DNA of 26,560 bases, from contig JAHAZA010000077.1 in NCBI GenBank assembly GCA_018385415.1, positions 1 to 26,560 on the forward strand, written 5' to 3'. The stretch's first letter is position 1; each line of letters starts with the position of its first letter. A program made the position numbers and the translations under genes. Below, one piece after another: positions 7,880 to 15,546 of this stretch. Under the pieces are notes generated by a model. That model saw only the letters and a program-made list of their open reading frames with translations, searched no databases and was not told where the DNA came from. This DNA comes from Treponema sp. Lineage in GTDB: Bacteria; Spirochaetota; Spirochaetia; Treponematales; Treponemataceae.

Positions 7880-8637
7880 AGAAAAGAATCATTGTATGCC
7901 TTGACGTTAAAGATGGTCGCACAACTAAAGGTGTAAAATTTCAGAATAATATCGATATCGGCGATCCTGTAGAAATGGCAGCAGAATACTACAGACAAGG
8001 TGTTGATGAACTTGTATTCTACGATATCATGGCAAGTGCAAGAGGTCGTGGTCCTATTCTTGATTTAATTTCAAAGGTTGCAAGCAAAGTATTCATCCCA
8101 TTCTGCGTTGGTGGTGGAATCGGAACAATCGAAGACATTCGTTCTACTATTCTTGCAGGTGCTGAAAAAATCAGTTTGAACTCTCAGGCTGTAAAAAATC
8201 CAGGTCTCATAACTGAAGGTGCACGAGTATTTGGAAATCAGTGCATTGTTTTAGGAATGGATGCAGCAAAGGATGACAGTATGCCTTCTGGTTATCGTGT
8301 TTTCATTAACGGTGGACGGGTGGCGACTGAACTGGATGCTCTTTTCTGGGCAAAAAAAGCTGTAGATCTTGGTGCTGGTGAAATCGTACTTAATTCCATT
8401 GATGCAGATGGAACAAAAGCCGGCTATGAATTAACACTTACAAAAATGATTGCAGATAATGTAAAAGTTCCTGTTATTGCTTCTGGTGGCGGCGGAACTG
8501 TCGATCATATGGCAGATGTTCTTACTAAGGCAAATGCTGATGCCGCTCTGATTGCAACAATGGTTCACTCAGGCCGATACACTGTTAATTCAATTAAAGA
8601 AGAATTAACAGAAAAAGGGATTCCAGTTAGACACTAA
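7873..8637 (+). CDS. hisF: Imidazole glycerol phosphate synthase, cyclase subunit HisF
   Basis: (beta-alpha)8-barrel cyclase that joins PRFAR and ammonia to give imidazole glycerol phosphate and AICAR. 254 residues, standard length. The two catalytic aspartates sit at the expected numbers: D11 in VCLDVKDGR and D130 in LGMDAAK. Phosphate-binding loops are visible: FCVGGGIGTIEDI, EIVLNSIDADGTKAGY and PVIASGGGGTVDH. The C-terminal EKGIPVRH fits genuine HisF, not the amidating paralogues of sugar pathways. AAAGGAGAG just inside the end of hisH serves as Shine-Dalgarno. Followed by a strong terminator. Confidence 0.97.
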   Translation: MLKKRIIVCLDVKDGRTTKGVKFQNNIDIGDPVEMAAEYYRQGVDELVFYDIMASARGRGPILDLISKVASKVFIPFCVGGGIGTIEDIRSTILAGAEKISLNSQAVKNPGLITEGARVFGNQCIVLGMDAAKDDSMPSGYRVFINGGRVATELDALFWAKKAVDLGAGEIVLNSIDADGTKAGYELTLTKMIADNVKVPVIASGGGGTVDHMADVLTKANADAALIATMVHSGRYTVNSIKEELTEKGIPVRH

Positions 8638-8668
8638 ATAGAATATTGAAAACTAAATATTTTTTATA

Positions 8669-8722
8669 ACACCTTAAATAATTGAAAACAAATAGGATTC
8701 AACTATTTAAGGTGTTTTTTTT
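8669..8722 (+). terminator. Rho-independent terminator after hisF, shared boundary with rel
   Basis: Twelve-base perfect stem ACACCTTAAATA (8669-8680) with TATTTAAGGTGT (8704-8715), extended by an inner TTGAA/TTCAA pairing and followed by eight T. It ends against the stop codon of the convergent rel gene (8721-8723). On the minus strand the run after the stem is only TATAAAAAATATTT, so termination of rel by the same hairpin is possible but less sure. Confidence 0.9.
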
Positions 8723-10481
8723 ACAGTTCATCCCATTCAACATCTACTGATCTTATATCTGCATCCGGAATACGTTTGTACATATAACAGTCTGCGCGGT
8801 GAATTGTAATTCCTCTTGCCCTTGAAATATAACCAACTATTTCATCAGGATATTTAGGACAACAACATCCTGCCAGAGTCATAACAAAGTTTGTTGTATT
8901 ACCAATTCGAATTTTTCCAGAATGAACAGAAGTCTGTTCTTTTTTTCCTTTTCCCCTTTTATGAGAACGGTTTTCTTTCTGAGGCTCATCTTCTTCTCTC
9001 TTTTGAGGTTGAACTTTAGGTTCCTGCAAATTTGCCTGGAGCCAGGCATGAATCTTCGATTTTGCTTTGTAAGTTACAACATAAGACAATTGGTTTTCAG
9101 TGGGATGATTCTGAGGCGAAGTAATGATTTCAATAATCTGTGTGTTCTTTAATGGTGTAGATAGCGGAATAATTCTGCCATCAGCTTTTGCAGAAGCAAT
9201 TGTTTCTCCAATATGAGAATGAATTGCATAAGCAAAATCAACGGCTGTTGCCCCTTGAGGTAATTGAATTACATCACCATTAGGTGTAAATACAACAATT
9301 TTATCTTTAAGAAGATTATTTTTGAATTCAGAATACAAAGCTTCATCACTTATACTGTCTTCACAAAGTTTTTGAAGCTGATTCACAATTGGAAGATCTT
9401 TTACATCAACATTGTCTTTATTACTTCCTTTTTTATAAAGCCAGTGACTGGCAATACCATGTTCAGCAATGTTATGCATCTCATTGGTACGAATCTGAAT
9501 TTCTAATGGTTTACCTTCGGCCATTACGGTTGTATGAAGAGACTGGTAACCATTTGCTTTTGGCATTGCAATATAATCCTTAAACCTTCCTTCAAGTGGT
9601 TTCCACAAATTATGAACAATTCCAAGAACTGTATAGCATTCAGTATTTGAATTGCATAAAATACGCATTGCAAGTAAATCATACAATTCACCGGCTTCTT
9701 TATTGCGCTTTCTCATCTTTTGATAAATAGAATAAAAATGCTTTGCACGACTTGAAATACTAACATCAATTCCAGCCTTGCTGACAGCTTTGTATAATGC
9801 CTGTTTTGTTTTTTCCAGATATTCAGCGCGCTCTTCTTTTTTCTGAGATACAATTGATTTAATCTGCTGAAATGCATCCGGGTGAAGATATTTTAATGTA
9901 AGATCTTCCAGTTCATTTTTTCCCTGCTTGATACCAAGACGATCAGCCAAAGGAGCCCAAATTTCCAGAATTTCCTGGGAAACCACTTTTTGAGTATGCT
10001 CATCTTTGTATCTGATATAACGCATATAATCAATTCGATCTGCTAACTTGATAATTATAACACGCATATCTACAGCAAGTGCAAAATACATATTTCTAAC
10101 TGCATCAGCATGATTTAGAGTACTTTCACTGAAATGAACATTAGAAACTTTTTCAATATTTTTAATAAGATTGAAAATTTCAAAACCAAAAATCTGTTCA
10201 ATTTCTGATTCATCAATATTATCAATCGAAAGAATATCATGAAGCAGTGCAATTACAACCGAATCTGAGTCAAGTTCAAATTCTGCAATAATGACGGCAA
10301 CCCTATAAGGATGAAGATAAAATTTCGTCCCATCATCTTTTGTGAGATTATCAGTTTTTTTAATCAGATAATTCCAGGCTTTTTCGATTTTTGCTTTCTG
10401 ATCATCATTGTAAAAATCAAAACGCTTAAAAAAATCATGGATCAAAAACTGAGGATTTTCTGGCAATGCTTTTTCTTCCAT
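8721..10481 (-). CDS. rel: Rel/SpoT-family (p)ppGpp synthetase with degenerate hydrolase site, no ACT domain
   Basis: Stringent-response alarmone enzyme, 586 residues (long Rel proteins are usually 700 or more). Domains in order: HD domain (about 40-160), synthetase domain (about 240-350), TGS (394-455), a basic linker (488-520), and a CC/zinc-finger region with C539-C541, H561 and C565. It ends there, with no ACT/RRM domain. In the HD domain, H57 and H81-D82 remain, but the paired acid motif after HD (HDxxED) reads HDILSI, and the ADRLHN motif reads ADRIDY. The Glu-Asp pair and the Asn needed for hydrolysis are therefore missing. The synthetase keeps RAKHFYSIYQKM, RFKD (299-302, the RXKD type), PKANGYQSLHT and E328 in LEIQIRT. 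I infer synthesis is retained and hydrolysis lost. No Shine-Dalgarno precedes the ATG; the upstream region is very AT-rich. Confidence 0.93.
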   Translation of the reverse strand: MEEKALPENPQFLIHDFFKRFDFYNDDQKAKIEKAWNYLIKKTDNLTKDDGTKFYLHPYRVAVIIAEFELDSDSVVIALLHDILSIDNIDESEIEQIFGFEIFNLIKNIEKVSNVHFSESTLNHADAVRNMYFALAVDMRVIIIKLADRIDYMRYIRYKDEHTQKVVSQEILEIWAPLADRLGIKQGKNELEDLTLKYLHPDAFQQIKSIVSQKKEERAEYLEKTKQALYKAVSKAGIDVSISSRAKHFYSIYQKMRKRNKEAGELYDLLAMRILCNSNTECYTVLGIVHNLWKPLEGRFKDYIAMPKANGYQSLHTTVMAEGKPLEIQIRTNEMHNIAEHGIASHWLYKKGSNKDNVDVKDLPIVNQLQKLCEDSISDEALYSEFKNNLLKDKIVVFTPNGDVIQLPQGATAVDFAYAIHSHIGETIASAKADGRIIPLSTPLKNTQIIEIITSPQNHPTENQLSYVVTYKAKSKIHAWLQANLQEPKVQPQKREEDEPQKENRSHKRGKGKKEQTSVHSGKIRIGNTTNFVMTLAGCCCPKYPDEIVGYISRARGITIHRADCYMYKRIPDADIRSVDVEWDEL

Positions 10482-10548
10482 AATATAATTAAAAGATAAT
10501 AAAAAATTATTAAAATGAATAGTAATTTCTGGAACTATAATTCACAGT

Positions 10549-11244
10549 TTATAACCATCTGTAACCGGCATAAATTTTAAAATCTGTTCCATCATAATTT
10601 CCGGCAAGCGTAATCAAATCTATCCATCTAGAGCTCACTCTTGCACCTAAAATAATACCTGCCGGCAGATATATATCTGCACTACAAGAAAATGACGCAC
10701 TACCAAAAAGCCGGTAATAAAAATATTCAGAGCTTTCAGCACAAAGACTTATTTTCAACCAATTAACAGGTATAAAATTTATATCTAACGAAAAATAATG
10801 TGAATTATTGTAGTACCATTGTGTTCCATATTGTCTTAAAGGAATTATTTCAGAACAGCAAAGATAATAGGCAACCTGTGTTTCTATCTCCAGCCACTTT
10901 AAAGGTGTAATTACAAAATCAAAGCCACCGAATACATCAACCTGGTTATATAAATCCCCTTCATTTCGAAAATGAACTCTTCCTAATAAACCAATTTTCC
11001 ATTTTCTAAACTGAAATGGATAAATAGAAAACCCGGAATTTAGATCAATTTCTTTATTAGCAAATCGTACACCTGCATCAAAATCAATTGAATTACTTTC
11101 ATAAAAATATTGATTATAAAAAGCACACTGATTTATTACTGTGGTATTTGAAGTGTTAATATCTAAACCTGCAGTAACAGTCTGACAGTCAGGATTAAAG
11201 CCAGTAAGAAAAGCAGAAAAGAAGGCAATTAAAGCAATATTCAT
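10549..11244 (-). CDS. Exported beta-rich protein, possible outer-membrane beta-barrel
   Basis: A 231-residue protein I cannot assign to a named family. The N-terminus (NIALIAFFSAFLTGF) is a weak signal peptide with a likely cut near residue 15-22. The rest has short alternating aromatic/polar strands (for example KWKIGLLGRVHF, WLEIETQVAYYL, WLKISLCAESSEYFYYRLFG, GIILGARVSSRWIDL). It ends in TDFKIYAGYRWL, an amphipathic strand with a terminal aromatic pattern like that of outer-membrane barrels. Ten or so such strands would fit a small barrel. Its ATG overlaps the stop of the metallophosphoesterase gene (ATGA) with GAGG upstream, so the two are translationally coupled. No terminator is evident before rel, 67 bases on. 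Confidence 0.6.
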   Translation of the reverse strand: MNIALIAFFSAFLTGFNPDCQTVTAGLDINTSNTTVINQCAFYNQYFYESNSIDFDAGVRFANKEIDLNSGFSIYPFQFRKWKIGLLGRVHFRNEGDLYNQVDVFGGFDFVITPLKWLEIETQVAYYLCCSEIIPLRQYGTQWYYNNSHYFSLDINFIPVNWLKISLCAESSEYFYYRLFGSASFSCSADIYLPAGIILGARVSSRWIDLITLAGNYDGTDFKIYAGYRWL

Positions 11245-12095
11245 TTTTGTATTACCTCATAAGTTACTTTTTTTTCTGTCTGATTAACATGAACAAGAAG
11301 CCATTTTCCGCTTTTTGAAATACTGCTGAAATTAGTATCTTCAAAAGCGCCAAAGTCTGTAAATCTTGTCATATGTGTATGACCAGAGAAAAAGTTTTTA
11401 ACACGACTAACTGACATCAATGCCAATAAACGGTTTCGCTCTGTCAGATTCTGCATTCTGAAATATAAATCTCCTTCTGTCGTTAAGGGAAAATGTGAAA
11501 ACAAAAGTTTATTTTTATTATCCTTTGAAAATTCATCACATAAAGAATTGTACTGATTTAAACCAAGAGACCCACTTGCAGAATCAATGAAATAAAATGA
11601 AAATTCCTCAGTAGAAAATTTATAAAAAGATGTATATGGAAAAACCTTTTCTTTATAGTACTTCCATCCGGAATTATATAAATCGTGATTTCCAGCAACA
11701 GAATAAGTTTTTATACCAGCGTGAACTTTTATCTGATTAGTAAAAGCAACATATTGATCATATTCCTCAGGCTTTCCGCTATCTGTATTATCTCCAAGAC
11801 TTACACAGAAAGAAGGCTTTTTATCAGGATTTGATTGAACACTATCAAGCCAGTTCAAGAAATCTGTTTCCCGTCTTTGAAATGATGGATGACCAAAATG
11901 AATATCTGTAAAAATAACAAAATTAAAATTACCAGTTAATGGTATTTCATCAACTTCTTCACCCGTAAGATGCTTTATACTGGAACAGCGAGAATTCAGA
12001 TTTTCATCATGGCCAAAAATTTCATTAAGTCCAAAAGAACAACTGGAACAAATAAGACAAATAAATAATAATAGAGCGAATACGGATTTTTTCAA
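11241..12095 (-). CDS. Calcineurin-like metallophosphoesterase lipoprotein
   Basis: 284 residues with a lipoprotein signal ending in LICSSC (Cys19 probable lipidation site; the lipobox is loose, as in spirochaetes). All five metallophosphoesterase motifs are present: FTDIHFGH (D64, H66), LGDNTDSG (D102), AGNHD (N136, H137), SHFPL (H201) and SGHTH (H239, H241). A two-metal phosphodiesterase or phosphatase held at the envelope is therefore expected; the substrate is unknown. The start codon is TTG at 12095, supported by AGGA eight bases upstream, inside the end of the U32 gene. The gene begins one base after the U32 stop and overlaps the next gene by four bases. Confidence 0.88.
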   Translation of the reverse strand: MKKSVFALLLFICLICSSCSFGLNEIFGHDENLNSRCSSIKHLTGEEVDEIPLTGNFNFVIFTDIHFGHPSFQRRETDFLNWLDSVQSNPDKKPSFCVSLGDNTDSGKPEEYDQYVAFTNQIKVHAGIKTYSVAGNHDLYNSGWKYYKEKVFPYTSFYKFSTEEFSFYFIDSASGSLGLNQYNSLCDEFSKDNKNKLLFSHFPLTTEGDLYFRMQNLTERNRLLALMSVSRVKNFFSGHTHMTRFTDFGAFEDTNFSSISKSGKWLLVHVNQTEKKVTYEVIQK

Positions 12096-12096
12096 A

Positions 12097-13548
12097 TTAT
12101 CGTCCTGTATCTCTTACCTGACCTTCAATATAACCAGTATCTTTTACACGCAGCAAAGTTCCTTTCTGTAAATCATATTCTGTATAAAGTACACATTTAT
12201 GTCCATTACATACCCAGTTACGAACACAGCCTGTTTCAGGATCAAGTAAAAGCCATTTTCCTTTTTCAGCTTTGGTAGAAACAACATCTGGAGAAACAAA
12301 TTCAAGCTGACTGTCATAATCAACCATATTGAGACCTTCATATTCGTACATACTCCAGCCTTCTTTTTCTTCTGCAGGAATAATTCTCCTGTCAGGATTT
12401 AATTCATAATCTTTAAGTCGTGCTTCACGGGCTTTTGGATGCATTGCATCCAATTCTGATTGAAGTTCAGATTTTGTTTTCTCTGCACACTCAAGCACAT
12501 TTTTCCTTTCCTCTGCAGAAAGTTTTTTTCCGATTGTGGCACTTAAATCATATGCACTATCAGAAGCTCCCTGAGTAGTTTTATCAGCATCAGCACGGGA
12601 ATAATAAAAACCTGTCGTAGATTCACGATGACTTACATTTTCCAGTTCATCAATAAATGGTTTTGCTTCTTCTTCTGTAATTTTTCCATCAAGAGCATCA
12701 AGAGCTTTTCGATATGCACGGGTTACCAGTGCAACATAGTAAGTGCTTTTCATGCGACCTTCGATTTTAAGAGAATCAAGACCGGCATCTCTCATATCTT
12801 TCAAATGCTCAATCATTCTTATATCTTTACTTGAAAGAATAGCTGTAAAATCATCACCTTCGAAAATAGGGAAATATTCACCACCTCTGCTGTGCTCTTC
12901 AATTGAAAGTGCACCACTTTCTGCCAGCTGTTTAGGATCCATTTTAAGATCAAAATCCCAGCGACATGTATGAGAACAAAATCCACTTTGTGCACTTCGT
13001 CCTGTTAAAAGAGAAGACATCAGGCAACGACCGCTGTATGCAATACACATTGCACCATGAACAAATGCTTCAAGTTCCATATCTGGAACTGCATCTTTAA
13101 TTTCACGAATTTCCTTTAAACTAGCTTCTCTTCCTAATACAACACGATTAAAACCAAGTGATTTATACATCTTAACAGCTTCCCGGTTTATACAGCTGGC
13201 CTGTGTACTTAAATGAAGCTCTGCATCAGGAAAATATTTTTGAATAATTGGAACTACGCCTAAATCCTGAACAATAAATGCATCAATAGGATACTGCTTA
13301 AAATAATCTATATCACGAAGAAAATTATCAATATCACTATTATGAAAACAGATATTCAATGCACAATGAAGTTTTTTTCCTGGAAATTTATTTTTAAGCT
13401 CAATTACTTTTTTATATTCATCTTCATAAAAGTTATCAGCTTTTACTCGAAGTGAAAATTTTTTTAATCCGATGTATGCAGCATCAGCACCATAGGCATA
13501 AGCGTAATAAAGTTTTTCTACATTACCAGCAGGTGATAAAAGTTCCAT
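12097..13548 (-). CDS. Peptidase U32 family protein, TrhP/YegQ-like
   Basis: 483 residues from ATG 13548 (MELLSPAGN...). A longer frame from 13611 overlaps the upstream gene, and AAGGA lies eight bases before 13548, so I use the inner start. Seen: MELLSPAGN, GADAAYIG, LHLSTQASC, GREASLKEI, then AFVHGAMCIAYSGRCLMS and GFCSHTCRW with four cysteines (C168, C175, C191, C195). These match the iron-sulfur cysteines of bacterial TrhP/RlhA. A C-terminal beta-type domain follows (about 400-483). The family is named for a collagenase activity, but close E. coli relatives act in tRNA or rRNA hydroxylation (TrhP makes ho5U in tRNA, RlhA acts on 23S rRNA), so RNA modification is the better guess. Follows the hydrolase-fold gene by 22 bases. 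Confidence 0.85.
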   Translation of the reverse strand: MELLSPAGNVEKLYYAYAYGADAAYIGLKKFSLRVKADNFYEDEYKKVIELKNKFPGKKLHCALNICFHNSDIDNFLRDIDYFKQYPIDAFIVQDLGVVPIIQKYFPDAELHLSTQASCINREAVKMYKSLGFNRVVLGREASLKEIREIKDAVPDMELEAFVHGAMCIAYSGRCLMSSLLTGRSAQSGFCSHTCRWDFDLKMDPKQLAESGALSIEEHSRGGEYFPIFEGDDFTAILSSKDIRMIEHLKDMRDAGLDSLKIEGRMKSTYYVALVTRAYRKALDALDGKITEEEAKPFIDELENVSHRESTTGFYYSRADADKTTQGASDSAYDLSATIGKKLSAEERKNVLECAEKTKSELQSELDAMHPKAREARLKDYELNPDRRIIPAEEKEGWSMYEYEGLNMVDYDSQLEFVSPDVVSTKAEKGKWLLLDPETGCVRNWVCNGHKCVLYTEYDLQKGTLLRVKDTGYIEGQVRDTGR

Positions 13549-13570
13549 TTTAGAAATCCTTAAACAATTT

Positions 13571-14575
13571 TTAGGCTTCTCTATCAAGCCCGCTTTCAAG
13601 AACTGGCGCACGAGTCAAGGTTGCATCATCTATCTTTTCTTCTTCATAAGTAATAAGACGACCAATCTTTTCAACTGCAAGATGCGCCTCTTCAATATAT
13701 TCATCAGCCATCTGAAACATAAACATCATTTCTGGCCAGACATCAAGGTCACAAATACAACCTGCATCATGAAGATTACGCTGAAGCTGCTTTGCATCTT
13801 CAAGAAGAATTTCCTTTTCACCCATCTGAATATAAACAGGTGGGAACCCTTTTAAAATTTCTTTCGCAGCAAGTAAAGAAGAAACAAGAGGATTTGAAAG
13901 ATTTGGTTCATTAGTGTAAAGATCTGCACAACGGCGAAGACAATCTCCAGTCATTATTTCATCATGAACTTTTTTTTCTTTAATCAAAGGAGAATCAGAA
14001 GAAAGATTCAACCATGGAGAAATAAGAATAACATGGCTGATACATTCCCTATATCGTTCGCGAAGATTGATTAAAAGAGCCATTGCAAGGGATGCACCAG
14101 AACCGTCCGCAGCGATAATTATTTCTGGCTGCTCAGATTTTTTATTTGCTCCTGCATCCAATGAAAGGGCAATCTGTTCTTCTGTAAAAACAGAACGAAA
14201 TACAATCTGAAGATCTTCAATACCATTAGGATAAGGGAAAGCCGGTGCTAATCTGAATTCTGGAACTACAACTCTACAGGATGTAGCATTAGCCAATGTT
14301 GCACAAAAAGAACGATATGCACTTTTAGAACCACCAACAAAAGAACCACCATGAATGTAAATCATGATTCTCTCGGTTGAATAGACTGGTGGCATTAAAA
14401 CATCACAGCGAACATTTCCGTAGTTATGTTCATTACACTCAACATCATTAGGTAAAACAGGAGAATAAAAAGCTTTATCAAGATTTTTTCTAAAAACATC
14501 AAGATCCTGCTTTGTGGAATAAATAAGAGACTTTAATTTTTTTATTGCTGCTTTTCTGTCATGTGCACTATTCAT
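13571..14575 (-). CDS. Alpha/beta-hydrolase-fold (HSL/lipase-esterase type) protein lacking catalytic Ser and His
   Basis: 334 residues. The hormone-sensitive-lipase family layout is clear: oxyanion motif IYIHGGSFVGG (H75-G76-G77), then VVPEFRLAPAFPYPNGIED, which matches the usual YRLAPEHPFPAALED. The nucleophile elbow, normally GDSAGG, reads ADGSGA (156-161): Gly158 replaces the serine and Ser159 sits one place late. The acid segment MGEKEILLEDA keeps a Glu. The histidine segment, normally WPGMIHVFQ, reads WPEMMFMFQ, with Phe285 in place of His. I infer a pseudoenzyme or a binding/scaffold role, though a shifted Ser159 cannot be fully excluded. First gene of the four-gene run down to 10549; divergent from metA with a 48-base gap. 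It has no Shine-Dalgarno but a TGC-TATACT box nine bases before the ATG. Confidence 0.85.
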   Translation of the reverse strand: MNSAHDRKAAIKKLKSLIYSTKQDLDVFRKNLDKAFYSPVLPNDVECNEHNYGNVRCDVLMPPVYSTERIMIYIHGGSFVGGSKSAYRSFCATLANATSCRVVVPEFRLAPAFPYPNGIEDLQIVFRSVFTEEQIALSLDAGANKKSEQPEIIIAADGSGASLAMALLINLRERYRECISHVILISPWLNLSSDSPLIKEKKVHDEIMTGDCLRRCADLYTNEPNLSNPLVSSLLAAKEILKGFPPVYIQMGEKEILLEDAKQLQRNLHDAGCICDLDVWPEMMFMFQMADEYIEEAHLAVEKIGRLITYEEEKIDDATLTRAPVLESGLDREA

Positions 14576-14584
14576 AATTAAATC

Positions 14585-14593
14585 AGTATAGCA
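14585..14593 (-). promoter_or_regulatory. Extended -10 box for the hydrolase-fold operon
   Basis: TGCTATACT on the minus strand (TGn extended element plus TATACT), nine bases before ATG 14575, implying a leader of only two or three bases. No Shine-Dalgarno is present. It lies within the 48-base divergent region shared with metA. Confidence 0.5.
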
Positions 14594-14608
14594 AAAATGT
14601 CCATTTTG

Positions 14609-14617
14609 TGCTATATT
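14609..14617 (+). promoter_or_regulatory. Extended -10 box for a probable leaderless metA transcript
   Basis: TGCTATATT (TGn plus TATATT at 14612-14617) with a six-base spacer TCGCCT to ATG 14624. No Shine-Dalgarno is seen before the start. It almost mirrors the opposing TGCTATACT of the divergent operon. Confidence 0.5.
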
Positions 14618-14623
14618 TCGCCT

Positions 14624-15535
14624 ATGCCAATTAAAATTGATTCGGATTTGCCTGCGTGTAAAGTCCTTGAAAGTGAAAACATATTCGTAATGACAGGTTC
14701 CCGTGCCGTTTCTCAGGATATTCGTCCTTTGAAAATTGCCATTGTTAACCTTATGCCTACTAAAGTTACAACTGAAACTCAGCTTCTTCGCCTTTTGGGT
14801 AATACTCCTCTTCAGATTGAAATTTCACTTGTACAAATGGAAAATCATGTCTCAAAAAATGTTGGCACTGATCATCTCGAAAAGTTCTATATTAATTCAA
14901 GTGATGTATTTAAACAGAAGTTTGACGGAATGATTATTACAGGTGCACCTGTAGAGCAGCTTCCTTTTGAAGATGTTGACTATTGGAACGATCTTTGCAA
15001 AATCATGGATTACGCAAAGACAAATGTTTTCTCCACACTTTATATCTGCTGGGGAGCACAGGCAGGACTTTACCATCATTATGGCGTTCCAAAATATGGA
15101 CTTAATCAGAAACTGTTCGGCATTTACAAAAACAAACGTTCTACAGGACCAGATCCACTTCTCCGTGGTTTTGATGATTTATTCCCTATTCCACAGTCTC
15201 GTCACACAACAATTAAAAAGGAAGATATCATTAAACACGATGACCTTGTTATTCTGGCAGAAAATAAAGACATCGGTCCAACTATTATAAAAACAAAAGA
15301 CAATCGTGCAATCTTTATGACAGGTCATCTTGAGTACGATTCAGAAACTCTAAAAACTGAATATTTCAGAGATGTAGATAAAGGTCTTGAAATAAACATT
15401 CCTGTTAACTACTTTCCCTTTGATGATCCTTCAAAAGAACCATATTCAAGCTGGAGAAGTACTGCTCATCTTTTCTACTCAAACTGGCTTAACTATTATG
15501 TATATCAGGAAACACCATTTAACTTTGTAAAATAG
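14624..15535 (+). CDS. metA: Homoserine O-acyltransferase MetA, predicted acetyl-CoA type
   Basis: 303 residues from ATG 14624 (MPIKIDSDLPA...). A longer frame from 14597 adds nine residues, but with the inner start the residues fall on the published MetA numbers: K47 in MPTKVTTETQ, nucleophile C142 in YICWGAQ, and H235/E237 in TGHLEYDS. The enzyme acylates homoserine in methionine synthesis. Residue 111 in ITGAPVEQL is Glu. Structural work on Bacillus cereus MetA showed that Glu111 gives acetyl-CoA and Gly (as in E. coli GAPLG) gives succinyl-CoA preference, so this is predicted to be an acetyltransferase. It is followed 11 bases later by aroA in the same direction. Confidence 0.95.
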   Translation: MPIKIDSDLPACKVLESENIFVMTGSRAVSQDIRPLKIAIVNLMPTKVTTETQLLRLLGNTPLQIEISLVQMENHVSKNVGTDHLEKFYINSSDVFKQKFDGMIITGAPVEQLPFEDVDYWNDLCKIMDYAKTNVFSTLYICWGAQAGLYHHYGVPKYGLNQKLFGIYKNKRSTGPDPLLRGFDDLFPIPQSRHTTIKKEDIIKHDDLVILAENKDIGPTIIKTKDNRAIFMTGHLEYDSETLKTEYFRDVDKGLEINIPVNYFPFDDPSKEPYSSWRSTAHLFYSNWLNYYVYQETPFNFVK

Positions 15536-15546
15536 GAATTTAAAAT

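Noticed and set aside
7873..8637. HisF-like protein of a surface-sugar amidation pathway
   Set aside because: Both catalytic aspartates and the C-terminal motif of genuine HisF are present and no sugar-modification genes adjoin.
13549..13611. Longer start for the U32 gene
   Set aside because: It would overlap the upstream gene by 41 bases and add 21 residues not typical of the family; MELLSPAGN with AAGGA upstream is the better start.
14597..14623. Longer start for metA
   Set aside because: It would add MSILCYISP before the usual MPIKI; numbering of K47, C142, H235 and E237 fits only the inner start.
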